Shown here: in pieces, positions 49,101 through 62,857 of the stretch
How positions within the stretch are numbered: position 1 is the stretch's first letter
How the letters are laid out: every line of letters begins with the position of its first letter
Notes under the pieces: generated by a model
Database searches by the model: none
What the model was told of the DNA's origin: nothing
What the model saw: the letters and a program-made list of their open reading frames with translations, nothing else
DNA from: Larus michahellis
Lineage: Eukaryota; Chordata; Aves; Charadriiformes; Laridae
Assembly (NCBI RefSeq): GCF_964199755.1
Contig: NC_133899.1
Coordinates: 3,782,001 to 3,846,000 of the forward strand
Direction: 5' to 3'
Length of the DNA: 64,000 nucleotides
Position numbers and translations under genes: made by a program

Positions 49101-52100
49101 TATTGATGCTGTGCTTTCTTGGTAGGATTTAAATCCATCGTATGCAAGCGCTGCAGGATTATTATTCTAGTGTGCAGTATCTGTTAGTGTCCCTACAACT
49201 ATTGACTTATCAGGATGCAATCAGAAATTTGGAAACAAAAGCATTCTCTTTACTGTGTTGTAACTAAAATATGAGGAATCTTAGGAAATGTCCGTTGTAC
49301 AGCTTGAAGGAAAATGCAATCAAAAAACATTTAAGCTTTGACAGTTGATGGATTTTTAGCCTGTATATAAATTCTTAGCTATATATCTGTTTAAAAAAGA
49401 AATAAAGAATTAATAATAAAGAATTAAATTTTTTCCTACAAAAATGTTTTTCCTTTCATCCTCAAAAAATAACAGGGAAAAGGACTGTACTTAACCCCAT
49501 TTTTTTAAATTTAATTGACAGTGCAGGGGCCTCATGATACAATAGCTGTATTGTGTCATTCATCTTCCTAGTGCCCTTGGTAACCTTCTTCCAGTAAGCT
49601 TAGAGAAGGGAGGTTTGCTGTTGCAGTAGATCTTCTTTAGCCCCATTAGAAAGGTAAAAACATCTTAGGCACAGTCATTTTGCAATACTATCTTTCCAGT
49701 GATCATGAGTTTGTCATGTAACTTCTTCAAAAGTTCTTTTTATTCCAATTATATATCTGCATTTTGAGCCTGCATTTCATTAGCAATGAAGTGCAGGTCA
49801 GATAAGATATTCTCAATCTGAGAATTTCAAACACCACCAAAGAGTAGAATGGCATCAGATTAGGTTTAATGCAATGACGTATGCAAATAGGTGACATTTT
49901 TCATGAAACATTGAATAATTTCATTTTATCTTCCAATGCTAGATAAAGATTTTTAAACGGGTTGCTTATATTAGAGACTAAAGTGTTGTGCTTTGTCCTG
50001 GAGGCTTGTGCTTTAAACATACAACAAAGACTCAATGTAAATTTGGTTAGGACAGGCATTGAAGCGAATAAATTAATAGTCTAGAGGAAAGCTGTGAGCA
50101 TCTCAGTGGGGATGCTTAGCTCTTCATAAAGTCTAAGTGCTTTTCAAACATTGATCCTCTTCCCCTTGAAGGGAACCAAGGTGGGGGCTAATGGTGTAGG
50201 CAGCTGGAGAGGAGAACAACACAGAGAAGCAGAGGAGATGGAAGGGAAGGGAGAGATCACATGAGAATGACTAAATCTATTATTCTTGCAAAAGCTGAAC
50301 TGTGGTGGCACTTCCATGTAAACCCATAACTGATGAGGCTACAATAAACACTGAAGTTTTGCACAGAATTGCATTTAGGAGTAGGGAACTGACTGAACAA
50401 ATCGTGTCCCTGTCTTGTCGATGAATTCTCTGTTAACAATTTCAAATGATTACTCTGACTTTAATATTTCACCTGCAGAGGCTTAGCATGTCGTCTTCGA
50501 TTGCTTGTCATCTTCAACTCAGAGAATGGGTGGGTGACACTGCAAATTAATGTGATACACTCAACCTGTCGTCGTCTTGTGTGTTTCTACTTAGCTTCCT
50601 CAAAATGCCATGTCAATGACAACTTAATGATTGTAGATTTCACAATATTGTGAAAACTTGTTTAACAAAAGTATAAAAGCTTATTTATGAAGCAAAACAG
50701 AAATCAGTCATTAGCTTCATGCAGTTATATATGCATAATAAGCATTTACATTACCTTTTAGGCTTGTAATAGAATATATGAGTTCTTTCAAATAAGATAA
50801 GAGGCTTCTAATTTTCAAGGGAAGTCTGCATTGGTATAATTCCACTTGAATTGGGAAAATTTGAAATTGTATACTGAACAACTCCATCAGTAACGCTGTA
50901 CTTGGAATATTTTTTTTTCTAACAAGCTAGTTTCAGAAGCTTTCCTTTAGAAGTAAGTGGCTTAGTATTTTCTATGGCTGTTAAATGTCAGAATCCTTAC
51001 ATTACTCTCAAAATATATTAATTTAAACTAACCTTCCAGAAAAAAAAAAGTGAAGCTTCCATGTCACAAAGCTTATTTTAAATACTAGAAAATAAAACAA
51101 TTGAAGAAATAAACCTAGGTACTTCTTTAGCCAACTTTAATCAGATGCAAGTTTGAAATTCCTACTCCAAGCTAGTAATTTTATTCTGTACTGTATAAAA
51201 GCAAAAAAAAATATTCCTTGGTCACGTATTGGGGATTTAATTGCCAGACAGATGTCACAGTTTGCAGCAGTAGGACTGGGTGAGAGAACAGCAATGGCAG
51301 TCAATGTTGTTGTGCAGAACAGGGGTCCCAACTTAATTTGCCAGAAACCAGCGCAGCAGCGCTTTCTGTGCAGCATGCGTGTGGTCACTAACTTTTCCAG
51401 TTAGAAACTGAGGTGACACCTCTTCTGTTCTCTTCCCCAAACAGACATCTAACTCAAGGTTTTGTGCTGCAGCCCTGCTCCAAATGCCACATTGTGATTT
51501 CCAGAAGTTAACCACTAAAATTTTCAAGCTTTGAGGTACTTCGTTTTCTAAATAAAATAAGTTCCTCCTCTTCTTTCATTACGAAAAAGGAAATCTTCTA
51601 CACTTTAAAAACTACTGATGCTCTCCTACTTTGCACAGTTTGTGTTGGATTTGAGTATTACATCCTTGTGAAAAGGAAGGAATGTGATTCAAGATTGTGG
51701 AACATTCATATTGTAAAATTAAGCATGGTTAGAATGGCTTATGCTAGCATCTCAGTCCTTATACTGATTTATATATCATAAGTCATATACGGTAATGATT
51801 TGCCTACGTGGTGTAATTCTAGCAAGGAGAACTTTCTAAGTGTGTATTCCCTTTGGCATAGTTGTGGGTCATTTTCTTTTACATACAGATTCTGGAGTGA
51901 GTAGCTTCTTTATTTTAAATTGACCGTAGCTTGGTCTAATAATTAGAGTTAAACCAATTTTTTCCTATCTTATCTTACAGTTATAAAAACAGTGGTAGGC
52001 ATGCATGCTTGTTATTAGAAATCTGCTACCAAAAGCCTTGCTGTAAGCTCTGAAGACAATCAAGTAAGATTATTCATAGTCTATCTCTTAGTCATACAGG

Positions 52101-54466
52101 AGAGGCAAACAGGAAAAATAAGTAGGTCTTTGGATACATTAGTTTTTAATGCTAAAATCTGGATATCCAACTCCTCTTAAAAAACAATGAACGAGACAGA
52201 TATAATGTTCCTTGAAACACCGTTTCAAGTTTTTTAGTTTGTTCTTTGATAGCTTAATCTAAACGTTTTTTTGTTCTTGATCGGCAGCTTGTTTGCTACA
52301 AGTACATACAGTGTATTTCAAAGTACTTCTATCTACGTATATTATTTGTGGTTTTCTTGATGAAGCAAGAGTGCTTTACTAATCAGTTTGATGATGTCTT
52401 TTCAGATTACATCAGATATGACTATGTGAATAGCCTAGGATAGCCCAAAGGAAGGCCATGATGTCAGAATAGCATACAAAACATTTGTGAGGTACGTGGG
52501 GCTTTTCTCCTGTTGTGCTAAAAAATTTCTTGATTGTTTTCAATACAGTTAAACAAATTGAATACAGTAATTTTATTCCATTTAATTTGTGTGCTAGAGA
52601 AAATAAGAGCGTATGAGAGAGAGAAAAGGTTAGACAATGATATTTCTTAAAAGTTTTATATACCCGGTTTTGATGAAATAGCTGATTTGCCTAATTATCT
52701 TTGTGTTCCAGCTGCTAATTATGTAGTCTTTATGAAACTTGACTTTTCTTTTACAAGTCTTGACCACAAGGAGTGGTTGATATCCCAGAGTGCTATTGAA
52801 ATTAATTGGCATAGATTGTAATTTTAACAGTAAACATTTAGAAAGATTAGAGTAACTTCAAGCAGCCAAAAGAGAGGGCCTTTACTTCTCTAGGTTAAGT
52901 TGTTTGAATTGCTTTTAAGGGAGGTGAAGTTTATTCTTTTCTAAGGTATTTTTCTAGTTTGTGGTTGCTTTTATCCCTGTCTTAGTAGCCGCATTCTGGT
53001 AGGAGAGGTGACTTTTTTGTTAAAAAAAAAAACAAAAAACAACAAACAAATAAAAAAAAAAAACACCAAAAAACCCCAAACAAACAAAAAAACCCCGACC
53101 TGTGTATAGAAAACACAATGCAGCCCACATTTAACTGTCTCCTATGAGTATCCCAGCCAGCTATTTTAACTGTAACTTTGGGATTTCTACACTGCAATGT
53201 GCGTATACTTGTTTTCATCTAGTCTCTTGGATTATTCCTGCCTAGTTCTAGCATTAAGATTCAAGAATCAGAAAGATTTACTAGGCAGAATATGTTTCTC
53301 AAGGCCTCAGTGTATAAGGCATATATTCAAGGTCTCGGGATGTAAACTGAAGTGCCATAATTCCTAACAGTCATATATAGGCTATCATTAATAAGGGGGG
53401 AAAACGGAGATTTCTGCATGACTGTCATCAGTCAATATAAATGCTTTCAAGTTTCTCTCAGACATGGCCTTTAATAGCATGAATCAGTATGATTTTTAGA
53501 ACATGGTATACTTTTGAAGTAGCGGGCTATTCTTGATGCATAATGTTTAAGCTTTAATTTGTCTCCTGTTTGTTCATAGCACTTCAGTTCTGCCATTTTT
53601 TATCTTTGCTTGTTAGACATGTCTGGAAAATAATTCTGTTTTCATGAAAACTATTAAGGTTTCAAGTCTTGTTTTTGTTTCACATTGGAACAACAACAAA
53701 GCCCTGAAAGAGTTTTCATGAAATTAATTACTGTGTTCTTTGAAAATCTGATACATGTAATCCATTGTCGTGCTAATTTAACCACCACCATTTGTTTCCC
53801 TGAAGTTTGGTCTGATCTGAGACCATTACAATATAACTTTGTAACAGGTTTGGGGTTTTTTTCAACACAATAGCACTTTTGTCAACAAAGTTAGCTTTTT
53901 TTCTTATTTGGTCTGAATTTTGTTGTGAACAATGTACTAGAACAGCCTTATTTCCATTCTGTTTTTTCCTCCTGCTCTTCCCTGGGTTGCTGGAGCAGTA
54001 TTAATAGTGAACAGTCTGGTGCCATAATTTGCTATTTTCCAAGAGACATGAGCTGTCATTTAATGAAGACTTTGTGGCTTAAATTTGAGATAAAAGAAAG
54101 AGGTTACATTTTTAACAAAAGGGCAAGAATGATTTACAGGCACACCAAGATGGAAATGAAACCATTCTAAAATCCCTTTGTCAAGCATTGAAGTTGCAGG
54201 ATGGAAAAAAAAAAAAGCTATGGGATTATAAAACTCGGTAAATGGCTTACAAAGTTGTTGATTAAATTTTGTAAACAAGTATCTTTCGATTACAGAAATA
54301 TTTCATCTTTATGTAGTCATAGAACTGTTCAGGTTTTGATCAAGAAAAAATATCTCAGTAGTCTGTTTTGAACTTGGATATGTTTTATCTTACCGAAATA
54401 AAAACTGAGAGCCACCTGTATTTCCAGTTTCCTCACACATAATAATGGTATCCGTGCTTCCTGCAG
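46000..54466 (+). other. ZDHHC7 intron 1
   Basis: AT-rich intron DNA with an A-rich tract near 53 kb. No element or internal gene was recognised; an alternative 5' UTR exon could hide here. Confidence 0.6.
53021..53096. repeat. A-rich low-complexity tract in ZDHHC7 intron 1
   Basis: It has runs of A broken by single or few C bases (AAACAAACAAAAAAACCCC type). No flanking element was recognised. Confidence 0.8.
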
Positions 54467-54789
54467 GGCAAGGCCAGAAAACCATGCAGTCATCAGGGCA
54501 CAGATTCCGTGATGTTGAGCACCACCCGCTTCTTGCTGAAAATGACAGCTACGATTCATCTTCCTCAGAGGCCGACATGGCAGAGAGGGTTTGGTTCATC
54601 CGAGATGGCTGTGGTATGGTCTGTGCTATAATGACGTGGCTTCTGGTTGTCTATGCAGACTTCGTAGTGACTTTTGTCATGTTGCTGCCTTCCAAAGACT
54701 TTTGGTACTCTGTGATCAACGGTGTTCTCTTTAACTGCTTGGCAGTACTAGCTTTGTCATCACATCTGAGAACTATGCTAACTGATCCA
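54467..54789 (+). CDS. ZDHHC7: ZDHHC7 first coding exon
   Basis: The acceptor is CTGCAG|GGC (exon starts 54467) and the ATG is at 54484. The exon encodes residues 1-102: the acidic/serine-rich N terminus, membrane segments 1 and 2, and ends at the TDP motif (T100-D101-P102). The donor CCA|GTAAGT is at 54790. It ends in phase 0. If intron 2 were retained, the frame would run 43 more codons to a stop at 54919-54921. Confidence 0.95.
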
Positions 54790-57700
54790 GTAAGTATGCG
54801 ATCATTCCTTGACATTGGATTGTTCTCTCCTGTAGCTCATCGTCTGCAGAGAAATTTGGAGAAGTGGTATCCGCTTTCTCCTGCTAGGAAAAGTAGTGTT
54901 AGATGCAGAACCCTCAAGTAGAAGGGATGATGTCTGTACTTCTCCTGTTGTTTTGTTAATGAATCCATAAATAATTTTTAACTTGAGGAGCAGGCAATAT
55001 AAGATTAATGTATAAGGGAGAGGTAGGATCATGAGAAATACAGTTTATTTGCTAAGTATAACCCAGGTTCTGAAGAAGCTAATAAAGTTTTAGTCTTTTC
55101 TGTCCTACTTTTTCTTTGTCAGATATATTTTCAAAACTTCATAAGATGTTGTAGCTTCATCCTGTCATATCATTTGAAATGTATCTTCCATTTATGGCAC
55201 ATGAAAGAACTTTTAGAGGTAGACATGCTGAAAAACCTTGGTCACATATTGACATAAAGTAAGAACTACTGTCCTACACGATTCATACATTATTGTGTTT
55301 AGGTATTTGGAGTCAGTGGGAAGGGAGATTTAAGTTGCATCCACATTACAACAGTGTAGGTGGTCTTGACAGTACTCATTTCTTAGGAGTTTTACTATTC
55401 AATTCCAGAGGTTTGAGAGATGAAATTGTAGATTTTGTATTAAAATCTAGTACTCTTTTTAGGGAATAAATCTGGTGAGAGGAAAAACATCCATTTTCTC
55501 CAAATTTTTGGGGACAGTAACAGTGTATATAGAAGTTATGGGAGTGTTCAGAAAAAACAACAGGGTGTTGTAGTTAATGTGTTCTAGGTCTTTGATTTAC
55601 TTCAGAGCCCACACCCAATGATGAAATGTTGACTTCTACAGACTGTGACAGCTAAGAAAGTTAATCGTTTAAGGATGGATTGCTTCAAAATATGTCCTCG
55701 TAAAACTGTGTGTCTTTCTAGAGCGATGTTGTTCTTTATGGATAAAACACAGTAGAAATTGAAATGAATCACTACCTTTTTTTTCTTTTTCCTCCACTCC
55801 TTTCCTGCTGACTCCTGGCATGGAAGACATGACTGTGTTATAGAAACAAAGATTCAAGGAAAAAAGGAATAAACTGCCTCAAAACATATGTGAATTAAAT
55901 TTACTCTTATAACTATAAAAACAGATTTTTCATTGAAAGGAATTGGTGGCAGCCTGAGACTATGAAAGATATGTTTGAAAATGAGCGTATTTTTATCAGC
56001 AAAATACTAAAATCATGGCATGAAGTTACTGTCCGAAGTGACAGGTGAATAGGTGAATGTGAGATGTGTTTTATAAGCATAAAGTTGCCTGAACAAGATA
56101 TATTGGTGCTTTAGGAGTTCTCTCTGAGATAATTCATCATGTTTACACCAAAGTATTAACTTCAATGAGAACATTCATATTGCAAAAAACACTTCAGCAA
56201 TACAACGTGAGTGTTTAAGAAACTCTTTCAGTTTGTATCCCTGCAAATGCCAGCTGGCTCAAAGATGAAGCACCACTTAGCCAAAGAGTTCAGCTGGGGC
56301 AGAACTTGGGCTGTGTCTCGGGCAATACAAACACAGGATTGTTATTCCAGGCAAGAGGCAAAAAAAAAACCCCTTTCTGCCTAGTTGGAGAGGTGTTGTG
56401 CAATTGAATCTGAAGTGCCTGCTGCTCTGTTAATTCTGTCCCAAAAACTTCCTTAAGGTGTCTGTGTGAATTGGTGATGTTGCTACTGGGCTTTTTTTTG
56501 AATGAGAAATAATTATAGAATGTTGCAGATGATTTTAGCCAACCGGGAGAAGGCTGTCCCTGTCTGAATTTAAGTGCTGGCCTGGAGGAGTTGCTACAGA
56601 AAGGCCATTCCATTTATATTTCACATCCTGGTTTATTTCACAATCACTGACTATCACAGATAGGCCTTTTAACCCTATAAATAAGCAAGGTGGCAGTGTT
56701 ACTTTCCATTATTTTCTTTTTACTAATCCAAAGTTAGATTCTGATCTTGCGAAGCTTTAGATTAAAATTGTTACTGGAAGAAGCAGTCTTGCCTACTATT
56801 TCTGTCCTGTCATCATCTTCCTCATTGTGTTGAAACAGCTACTAACGCAGCTCTGAGGTGAACAGCTCAGAGAAGTGATCGCTAAAAAATAATTTCCTGA
56901 TGGATTATTTTTCTTCTGCATCAATTCCTTCAATGATTGTTGGTTCTCAAAAGCTTGTGTACGTGGGGCAGGTGGCTAAATCTTGGGTTTGGAGAGATGA
57001 AATAACATCTTTCAAGTAGTTGTTGCTGATTTAACTTTTGTGGATGGCTTGGCCTAATGTCTGAACATTGCAACAATTAACATATGCTGCTGTAAGAAAG
57101 CACGTCTCTTTTAGTAGTGCTCATTCAGATTAAATTCTCAGCAAATATTGTACCTGTAATACTTCTTATCTGTATGTAAAGATGCGTCTTCCTCTTCACT
57201 TTATGTATGCTGATCACAGCAGATTCTGTCAGAGTTATGCTAATACTTGGCCACAGATGGGTCTTGCCAAAGCAAAACTGAATCTGAGGTCAAGCAGAGG
57301 TAATTTATTCATTTGGAAATTATTCTGACTTATGGCAAAGTAGCTTTGAGTAAATGAACTTATTTCAGCAATTATCCTGAGATTACTGGTATGAAGTCTA
57401 TATAATGTATTTTTAAACACTCTCATACCATTTAAGAAGCTTTCTCTCCTTTAATTGAAATGATTTCAGGGGGCTGTACCCAAAGGAAATGCCACTAAAG
57501 AATACATGGATAATTTGCAACTGAAACCAGGAGAAGTGATCTACAAATGTCCAAAGTGCTGTAGTATCAAACCTGAACGTGCACACCATTGCAGGTATGC
57601 CAGAGTTTTCTTTAAAGCAGTTACGCATATTGAGTCTTGGAATAACGTTCCTGATACTTGTTTTAATTTTTTTCCCTGCAAATTTCTTCTGATATCCAGT

Positions 57701-60700
57701 AAACTTCCAAATTCGTACATTGCAGAGTATTTTATAAGTATACTGTGGCCAAAAATGAATGTGGATGAGGGGAAAGAAGCAAGAGACTCGAGAAGTTTTA
57801 AAAATAATCGTACGGTGGTGTCTTAAATACTTTTTGATCTGTGAATATTTTTTCCTCTGCATCATTCTAATTATTGTGCCATACTGTTGATACTGCAGGG
57901 CAAAGGGAAGAATCTCAAGGAAATTTCTGATAGAAGCTGATTTAAGAAATGACTCCTGCAGTTTTAAATTAAGAAAATACAGATTAGTTTTAAACTATCT
58001 AAAGTGATAGTCTAGTTTGTGTCGCCTTGTCTTCATAGTGCATCGTTTGAAGTTAATGTGTGAATTGGCCGATTATTTTCCCAAAGTTGTACACAGAATT
58101 GGTTAAATGCACTTTTTCGGGCACTGTGGATTTGCATTTGTAATGTTTATTGTGTGAGAGTTGCAAATAGATATGCCTGCATAATTAAGACTTACATAAA
58201 CATGTAAATGTTCCTGGTGGCGCTCTCTAGGTGTGAGGAGTGATGTGTATTGAATTGTGTGGCATATTAAATTTAAAAGTCTCTGAGTTAGTTCCCATCA
58301 AAAGAACAGAGTGAAGCCTTGTCAGGGCTCTCAAATTATTCTGTAAATTTGTGGTTTCTAAATTAAATGTCTTGGTGTATTACACTTATCTGTGTGAAAG
58401 CTATGGCTGAGGAGCTATTTCCATTATAAATACTCTGCCTTGGCACTGAAATCTTGCTCTTCTCTCAGATGTGAGTGGGTTTTTGTATCTGGAGTGTGAA
58501 GGCAGAAGTTTCATGTATAAATAGTCAAGTTTAGAATTATCTTCAGTTAGTTTATCTGTATTGTACGTTGGCTTTTGCAGATACCAGGTCTGCCTTCACG
58601 TGCAATGAGTTTGGTTCCGGCTGGCTTTATTAGCTCTAGATGAGTGTTACATGAACACAGCTGTACCAATTGCTGGATGGCCCTGGGGGTGGAAGCAGTG
58701 CAGCTGCTTTCTTGTGGCAGAATATAAGCTGTTAATCTCTGGGGATCCAGAACAGCTTTGTGCAGTCTGCTCAGATGTCCTGGCACTGTGTCCATGGGAA
58801 GCGGTGAAGGGACACCTGAGAGCCTCTGCTGAGCGTAGGTTGGATCTTGCTGATTTTCTCGTCTCAGATTTAGGCTGGCTCCTACAGAGACTTTTCAGGC
58901 ATCTTTGTAAAGTGTTTCCCACATCCACGGTCCCGATAGGATTTGCTAATTTAGAAGCAGCCCTAAATGAAGACGTCTTATGTTGGACTCTATATATGAG
59001 TAAAGAAGCTGGAGTATTGGAGAGCCCAGAGCTGCTGCAGCTCTGTGCCCTGCAGAGTCCCTTGGGTACATCTGGGCCGTCGTCCTCAGCAGGGACTGGA
59101 TTACCTTGGATGTTCCAGTAGCTTGTGATCCCAGATAAGGCAGTCTTGATTGGAAAATCATTATTTCTTCGTGGAAGAAGAATAAAAATAAGCTGAGTAG
59201 GGACTTTAAATACATTGTTTGTATCAAGAATTTGAGAGGCATTTATTGTTAAAGCAGACCAAGAACGGGTAGTGTCTACAGCAGAGGAAATCTGTGATAC
59301 TTTCAAAGGGTTTGTTTTCACTCACCACTGGTTCAGGGACCTAGCTTTGCAGGTCTTGTGAATTGTTTTACTTTTCTATGCCTTGGTAAAATACCCTGTG
59401 GGATGTTCCACGTAAGGGCAAAGGATGCGTTTTAATGCTTGCACAGTGCATAGCTGGCTTCCCAGAACATCTGAAAGAGAAAGCCAGAGCCTGAAAGTGT
59501 ATGTGCTGTCCTTTTGTAAGCCTGCTGACATGTTTTTCTCAGCAGTTGGATATCTGGTTTAATTGCCGTAGTTTCTGTTACTCGTAAAATACATGCTACT
59601 GGTAGTTGCTGTTAACTTTTCTGAAGTAAAACAAAAGATTCTTCTGTGATTTTTTTGAATGCTGAATACATACGGCATAGACCAGCTACCAGAATCTGAT
59701 TCTTTGCCGTAGATTTAGCACTGCAGAAGTGTACCGAATAGAAAAGAGGTTTGTTTGATTATACTGCCAATATTTTATTGGTTTACAAACCCATTAAAAG
59801 GATGGTCTAGTCCCAAGTAGTCAAAGTGGCAATTTGCTGATAGAAGAGACCTGAAAATGGAAATTGAAGTTGGTTCCTGTTGGGAAATAGTTAGGCTCAA
59901 AGCCACAATGCATGTTTTGAGTAGTAAATTATTAACAGAAGAGGCTCTCATGATGTAGTTATGAAAATTGTTGTGCAACACTGCAGCAGAAGTTCTTTTG
60001 AGGAAGAAAAATAGTTTCATAATACACATTAGTGTTGGGAAAAAGAACAAGAAACCTTTATTTACAGCTAAATATCTAGCCTCAGTGAAAATACATTAAA
60101 CAGATTTTACTAAGCAGTTAACATTTTCAGCATAAGGACGAGGTTTACCCTGGATGAATGCTATTTCATGTTCAGTGAAGGAGCACAGCTGTCATTATTT
60201 CTAGCCTATTCTGAGAGCCTGCATTTGTGTGTGGGGAACTCTTACTCAGAATCAAGACACTGAGAAGTTTGCGTCGGTCTTCCTGTGAATTTCTGTTCTC
60301 CAGACCAGTTTCTCTTTACCCATTAGCTGTGTCTTTCTGAATGTTATATTTGGCATTCAAAACTGTAACTGAACCTGCAGTTTGCTGAGCGCATTCAGCA
60401 GCAGTGCCAAGCTGGAGAAGACCTTCCCTCATCCACAGCTGCTTGTTCTCACTACCACAGTGCTCCTGCCTCTTGTGTAGGCGTGAGCGTTCATGCATAG
60501 TGAAATGACCCAGGTTGCAGCTAGTGGAATGACTTCCCAAAACTCTTGCCACATGAACATCTGGGCTTGGACAGGGGAGGGAAGGAGTAGAATACAAGTG
60601 ATGGGGGTAGGAAGAAGGCAGAACCACTGTTTTAAGCATTCCTGTGAGTTTGTTGGCTGGAAGCGTTCGTTGAATTGTGGTGTGAGATTAGAAATGAAGG

Positions 60701-62857
60701 CAAGGTTCCAGACATCTGATGTCTTGGAGAGCTCTGCGTGGGCTTGTGAGAAATACTGAATGAGCAAAAGTGTGTCCTGCCCACCCCACATCTTCCACTG
60801 TTTGGCTTGATTGAGTCTGGATATGATTTTACTCATTCTTCACGTTAATAGTCTTTTTAGAGTGACAGTATATATTCTGTGTTACATTAGGAGGCTTGCA
60901 GGGTTGTGGGGACTGGAGTTAGCTTACCTTCCCGCAGAGCTTGGGAAATTAATGAGAGGCTGAACAGTCAGCAGGCTGTGAAATGAAAATCTTTTGGAGA
61001 GCCTTCTGACTGCCTTCTCCGGAATGATACCTGTTTCTTCTGCGCTAGAGAATGGTTGCAGTGTTTAGTTACGGTATTGGGATTTTCATTTGTAACTGGC
61101 GGTATTTAAAAAGCAATTTGCATAAGAGGATGAATTGTCTTTAATGTCCGTAAAACAAGAGGCAGTGGGAACATAAGGCCTGGGTTATGATAGCTCAGGG
61201 CAAAGGGAGCTTCAGAGGAACAGTGAAAGATCGTATAACCTGCACGGGAGTGTGTTCTGCCTCTTGCTGAATTACCTTATAATCAAGAATATGCGACGAC
61301 TTTAAAATTATTTTATGCCTTGGAGTATTGATTTCACACACACACACACTTTCCCCTTTCTTCACTTTACTTCATGGCTTCTCATTGCAGCCCTCATGGA
61401 TATTGTACATAAATAAGCATGCATTGAAAACAAAAGATTTTGAACAATAGTGCCTGCATTTTTTAGGCTTTGTAACTGCTGAAATGAAAACGTTTAATAT
61501 TTTGGATGTTCTGCAGGAAAATCTGAAACACTTTGAGTGTGTGACTATCTTAAGTACAAAGCTAGGAAAATGAAATATCAGCATGACTTAAACTACTGAT
61601 TTATGGAAGAACTTCAACACATGTTACAACTCCTCTGTTTCTCTTGTATAACTGTTGATGTGTGGCTGCAGATGGACCTGAATATAAGAGAAATGAGCCC
61701 AGGGGTGCTGTACGGCCTAGCAGATGTAAAATGGACTCACTGAAATATTTGACTTTTCTTTCTGGAAGTAACCTTGCCTCAAAACTGGGAAGAAACTAAG
61801 CAATTACTTGCAAGACTAGCAAAGAACAGTAGTGTTTAAGTATTCGTTAACAAATATGTAAAGAATGTGTGCTGCCTATAGTTCCAATATTTTTGTTTTA
61901 TGTTGAGGAAGTGAAGTGTGACATGGTTACTGGGTTCACTTGATTGTGTGTTTGGAGATGTAATAGTGCTCATATTAATACTGTTTTTCTCATGTGAAGG
62001 GTATCTTATCCTACACAGTTATCTACACGGTTTTATAACAAGCGAAAGCTGCGTTTTAAGTGAGCAAATAAAACATGAGTAAAATCACTGTTTGCAGTTT
62101 TTCGAAAAAGTAGATTTCAGCACATTGTCTGATGACCACTAGATATCCTTGTTTCTACATTAAAATGCGAAGTATTCTTTCTCAACAAAAGTCTTTCTTC
62201 CTTTACTTTAGTATTTGCAAACGATGTATTCGAAAGATGGATCACCACTGTCCATGGGTGAATAATTGCGTGGGGGAGAAAAATCAGAGATTTTTTGTTC
62301 TGTTTACGGTAAGTGAAAATCAAGAGCAGCTTGGTCTCAGTATGAATCTACCTGGATTATGGCAATTTTAGTTGTTCTTACTATTGAGTTATGGCTTAAG
62401 GTCACATTTTTTTTTTTTGTGTTGGCTTGTTTGTTTTTTTCCTTCTATGCAAGATATTTTCCAAGCAGGAATATATTTCTACTCATACTCATTTTAATCT
62501 TGTAAAGTACTGTTACTTTATCTTAATCTTGCTGTGCTTTATGTAGTAACAATGAGTGGAACGGTTCTGTGATTTAGGGAGCTATTCCTTAAATTGTCAT
62601 TGTTGCCCACATTTTTAGGTTCAAACTTAATTAGAATTTGTTTTTACATCATTGTATTGAATTAAAAATTGAAATAGGAAAGTATGTTCACTGTGCGGTG
62701 GTGAAGGCTGGCTGAAAGGAATGTCTGGTTTCCTACCTGGCAGCAGTAAAAGTAAGCACTCTCTCTTATTTCCAGATGTATATAGCCCTAATTTCAGCTC
62801 ATGCGCTCGTACTGTGTGGGTTTCAGTTTTTCTCCTGTGTCCGAGGGCAGTGGACTG
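54484..62857 (+). CDS. ZDHHC7: ZDHHC7, palmitoyltransferase DHHC7 (5' two thirds, gene-level span)
   Basis: DHHC7 transfers palmitate from palmitoyl-CoA to cysteines of membrane-associated proteins; in mammals it is a Golgi enzyme acting on, for example, G-alpha subunits and steroid receptors. Four coding exons (54484-54789, 57470-57594, 62212-62308, 62776-62857) join in frame into residues 1-203 plus one base of codon 204. The N terminus MQSSGHR...[11 protein letters not shown] and the sequence through the DHHC domain match ZDHHC7 rather than its close paralogue ZDHHC3. Predicted membrane segments lie near residues 46-68, 76-95 and 177-198. The zinc-binding cysteine-rich domain spans about 129-175, with catalytic D154-H155-H156-C157. 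The serine run after residue 22 is shorter than in human. About 100 C-terminal residues, including the fourth membrane segment, lie beyond the window. Confidence 0.97.
54790..57469 (+). other. ZDHHC7 intron 2
   Basis: Nothing recognisable, apart from the 43-codon in-frame extension directly after the donor. Human ZDHHC7 has an alternative exon at this junction; I did not find its counterpart. Confidence 0.6.
57470..57594 (+). CDS. ZDHHC7: ZDHHC7 second coding exon (start of the DHHC cysteine-rich domain)
   Basis: The acceptor is TGATTTCAG|GGGG and the donor is TGCAG|GTATGC. The exon encodes [13 protein letters not shown]... through the zinc-ligand pattern CPKC...ERAHHC (residues 103-143). 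It ends in phase 2, and AG plus the T of the next exon makes Ser144. Confidence 0.95.
57595..62211 (+). other. ZDHHC7 intron 3
   Basis: The largest intron seen after intron 1. It contains a short CA repeat and a stop-poor block at 58647-59321 that is open on both strands. Confidence 0.6.
61334..61349. repeat. Short (CA)n microsatellite
   Basis: It has eight CA units in ZDHHC7 intron 3. Confidence 0.85.
62212..62308 (+). CDS. ZDHHC7: ZDHHC7 third coding exon (catalytic DHHC motif)
   Basis: The acceptor is CTTTACTTTAG|TATT and the donor is TTTACG|GTAAGT. The exon encodes [15 protein letters not shown]...NQRFFVLFT (residues 145-176), including catalytic Cys157 within DHHC and the remaining zinc ligands. 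It ends in phase 0. Confidence 0.96.
62309..62775 (+). other. ZDHHC7 intron 4
   Basis: An AT-rich intron with a T run near 62409. Nothing else was seen. Confidence 0.7.
62776..62857 (+). CDS. ZDHHC7: ZDHHC7 fourth coding exon (membrane segment 3)
   Basis: The acceptor is TTTCCAG|ATG and the donor is TGGACTG|GTAAGG. The exon encodes residues 177-203, [16 protein letters not shown]...RGQWT, which is the third membrane segment and the short loop after it. One base of codon 204 is left over. The next exon was not found before the window ends. Confidence 0.94.
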
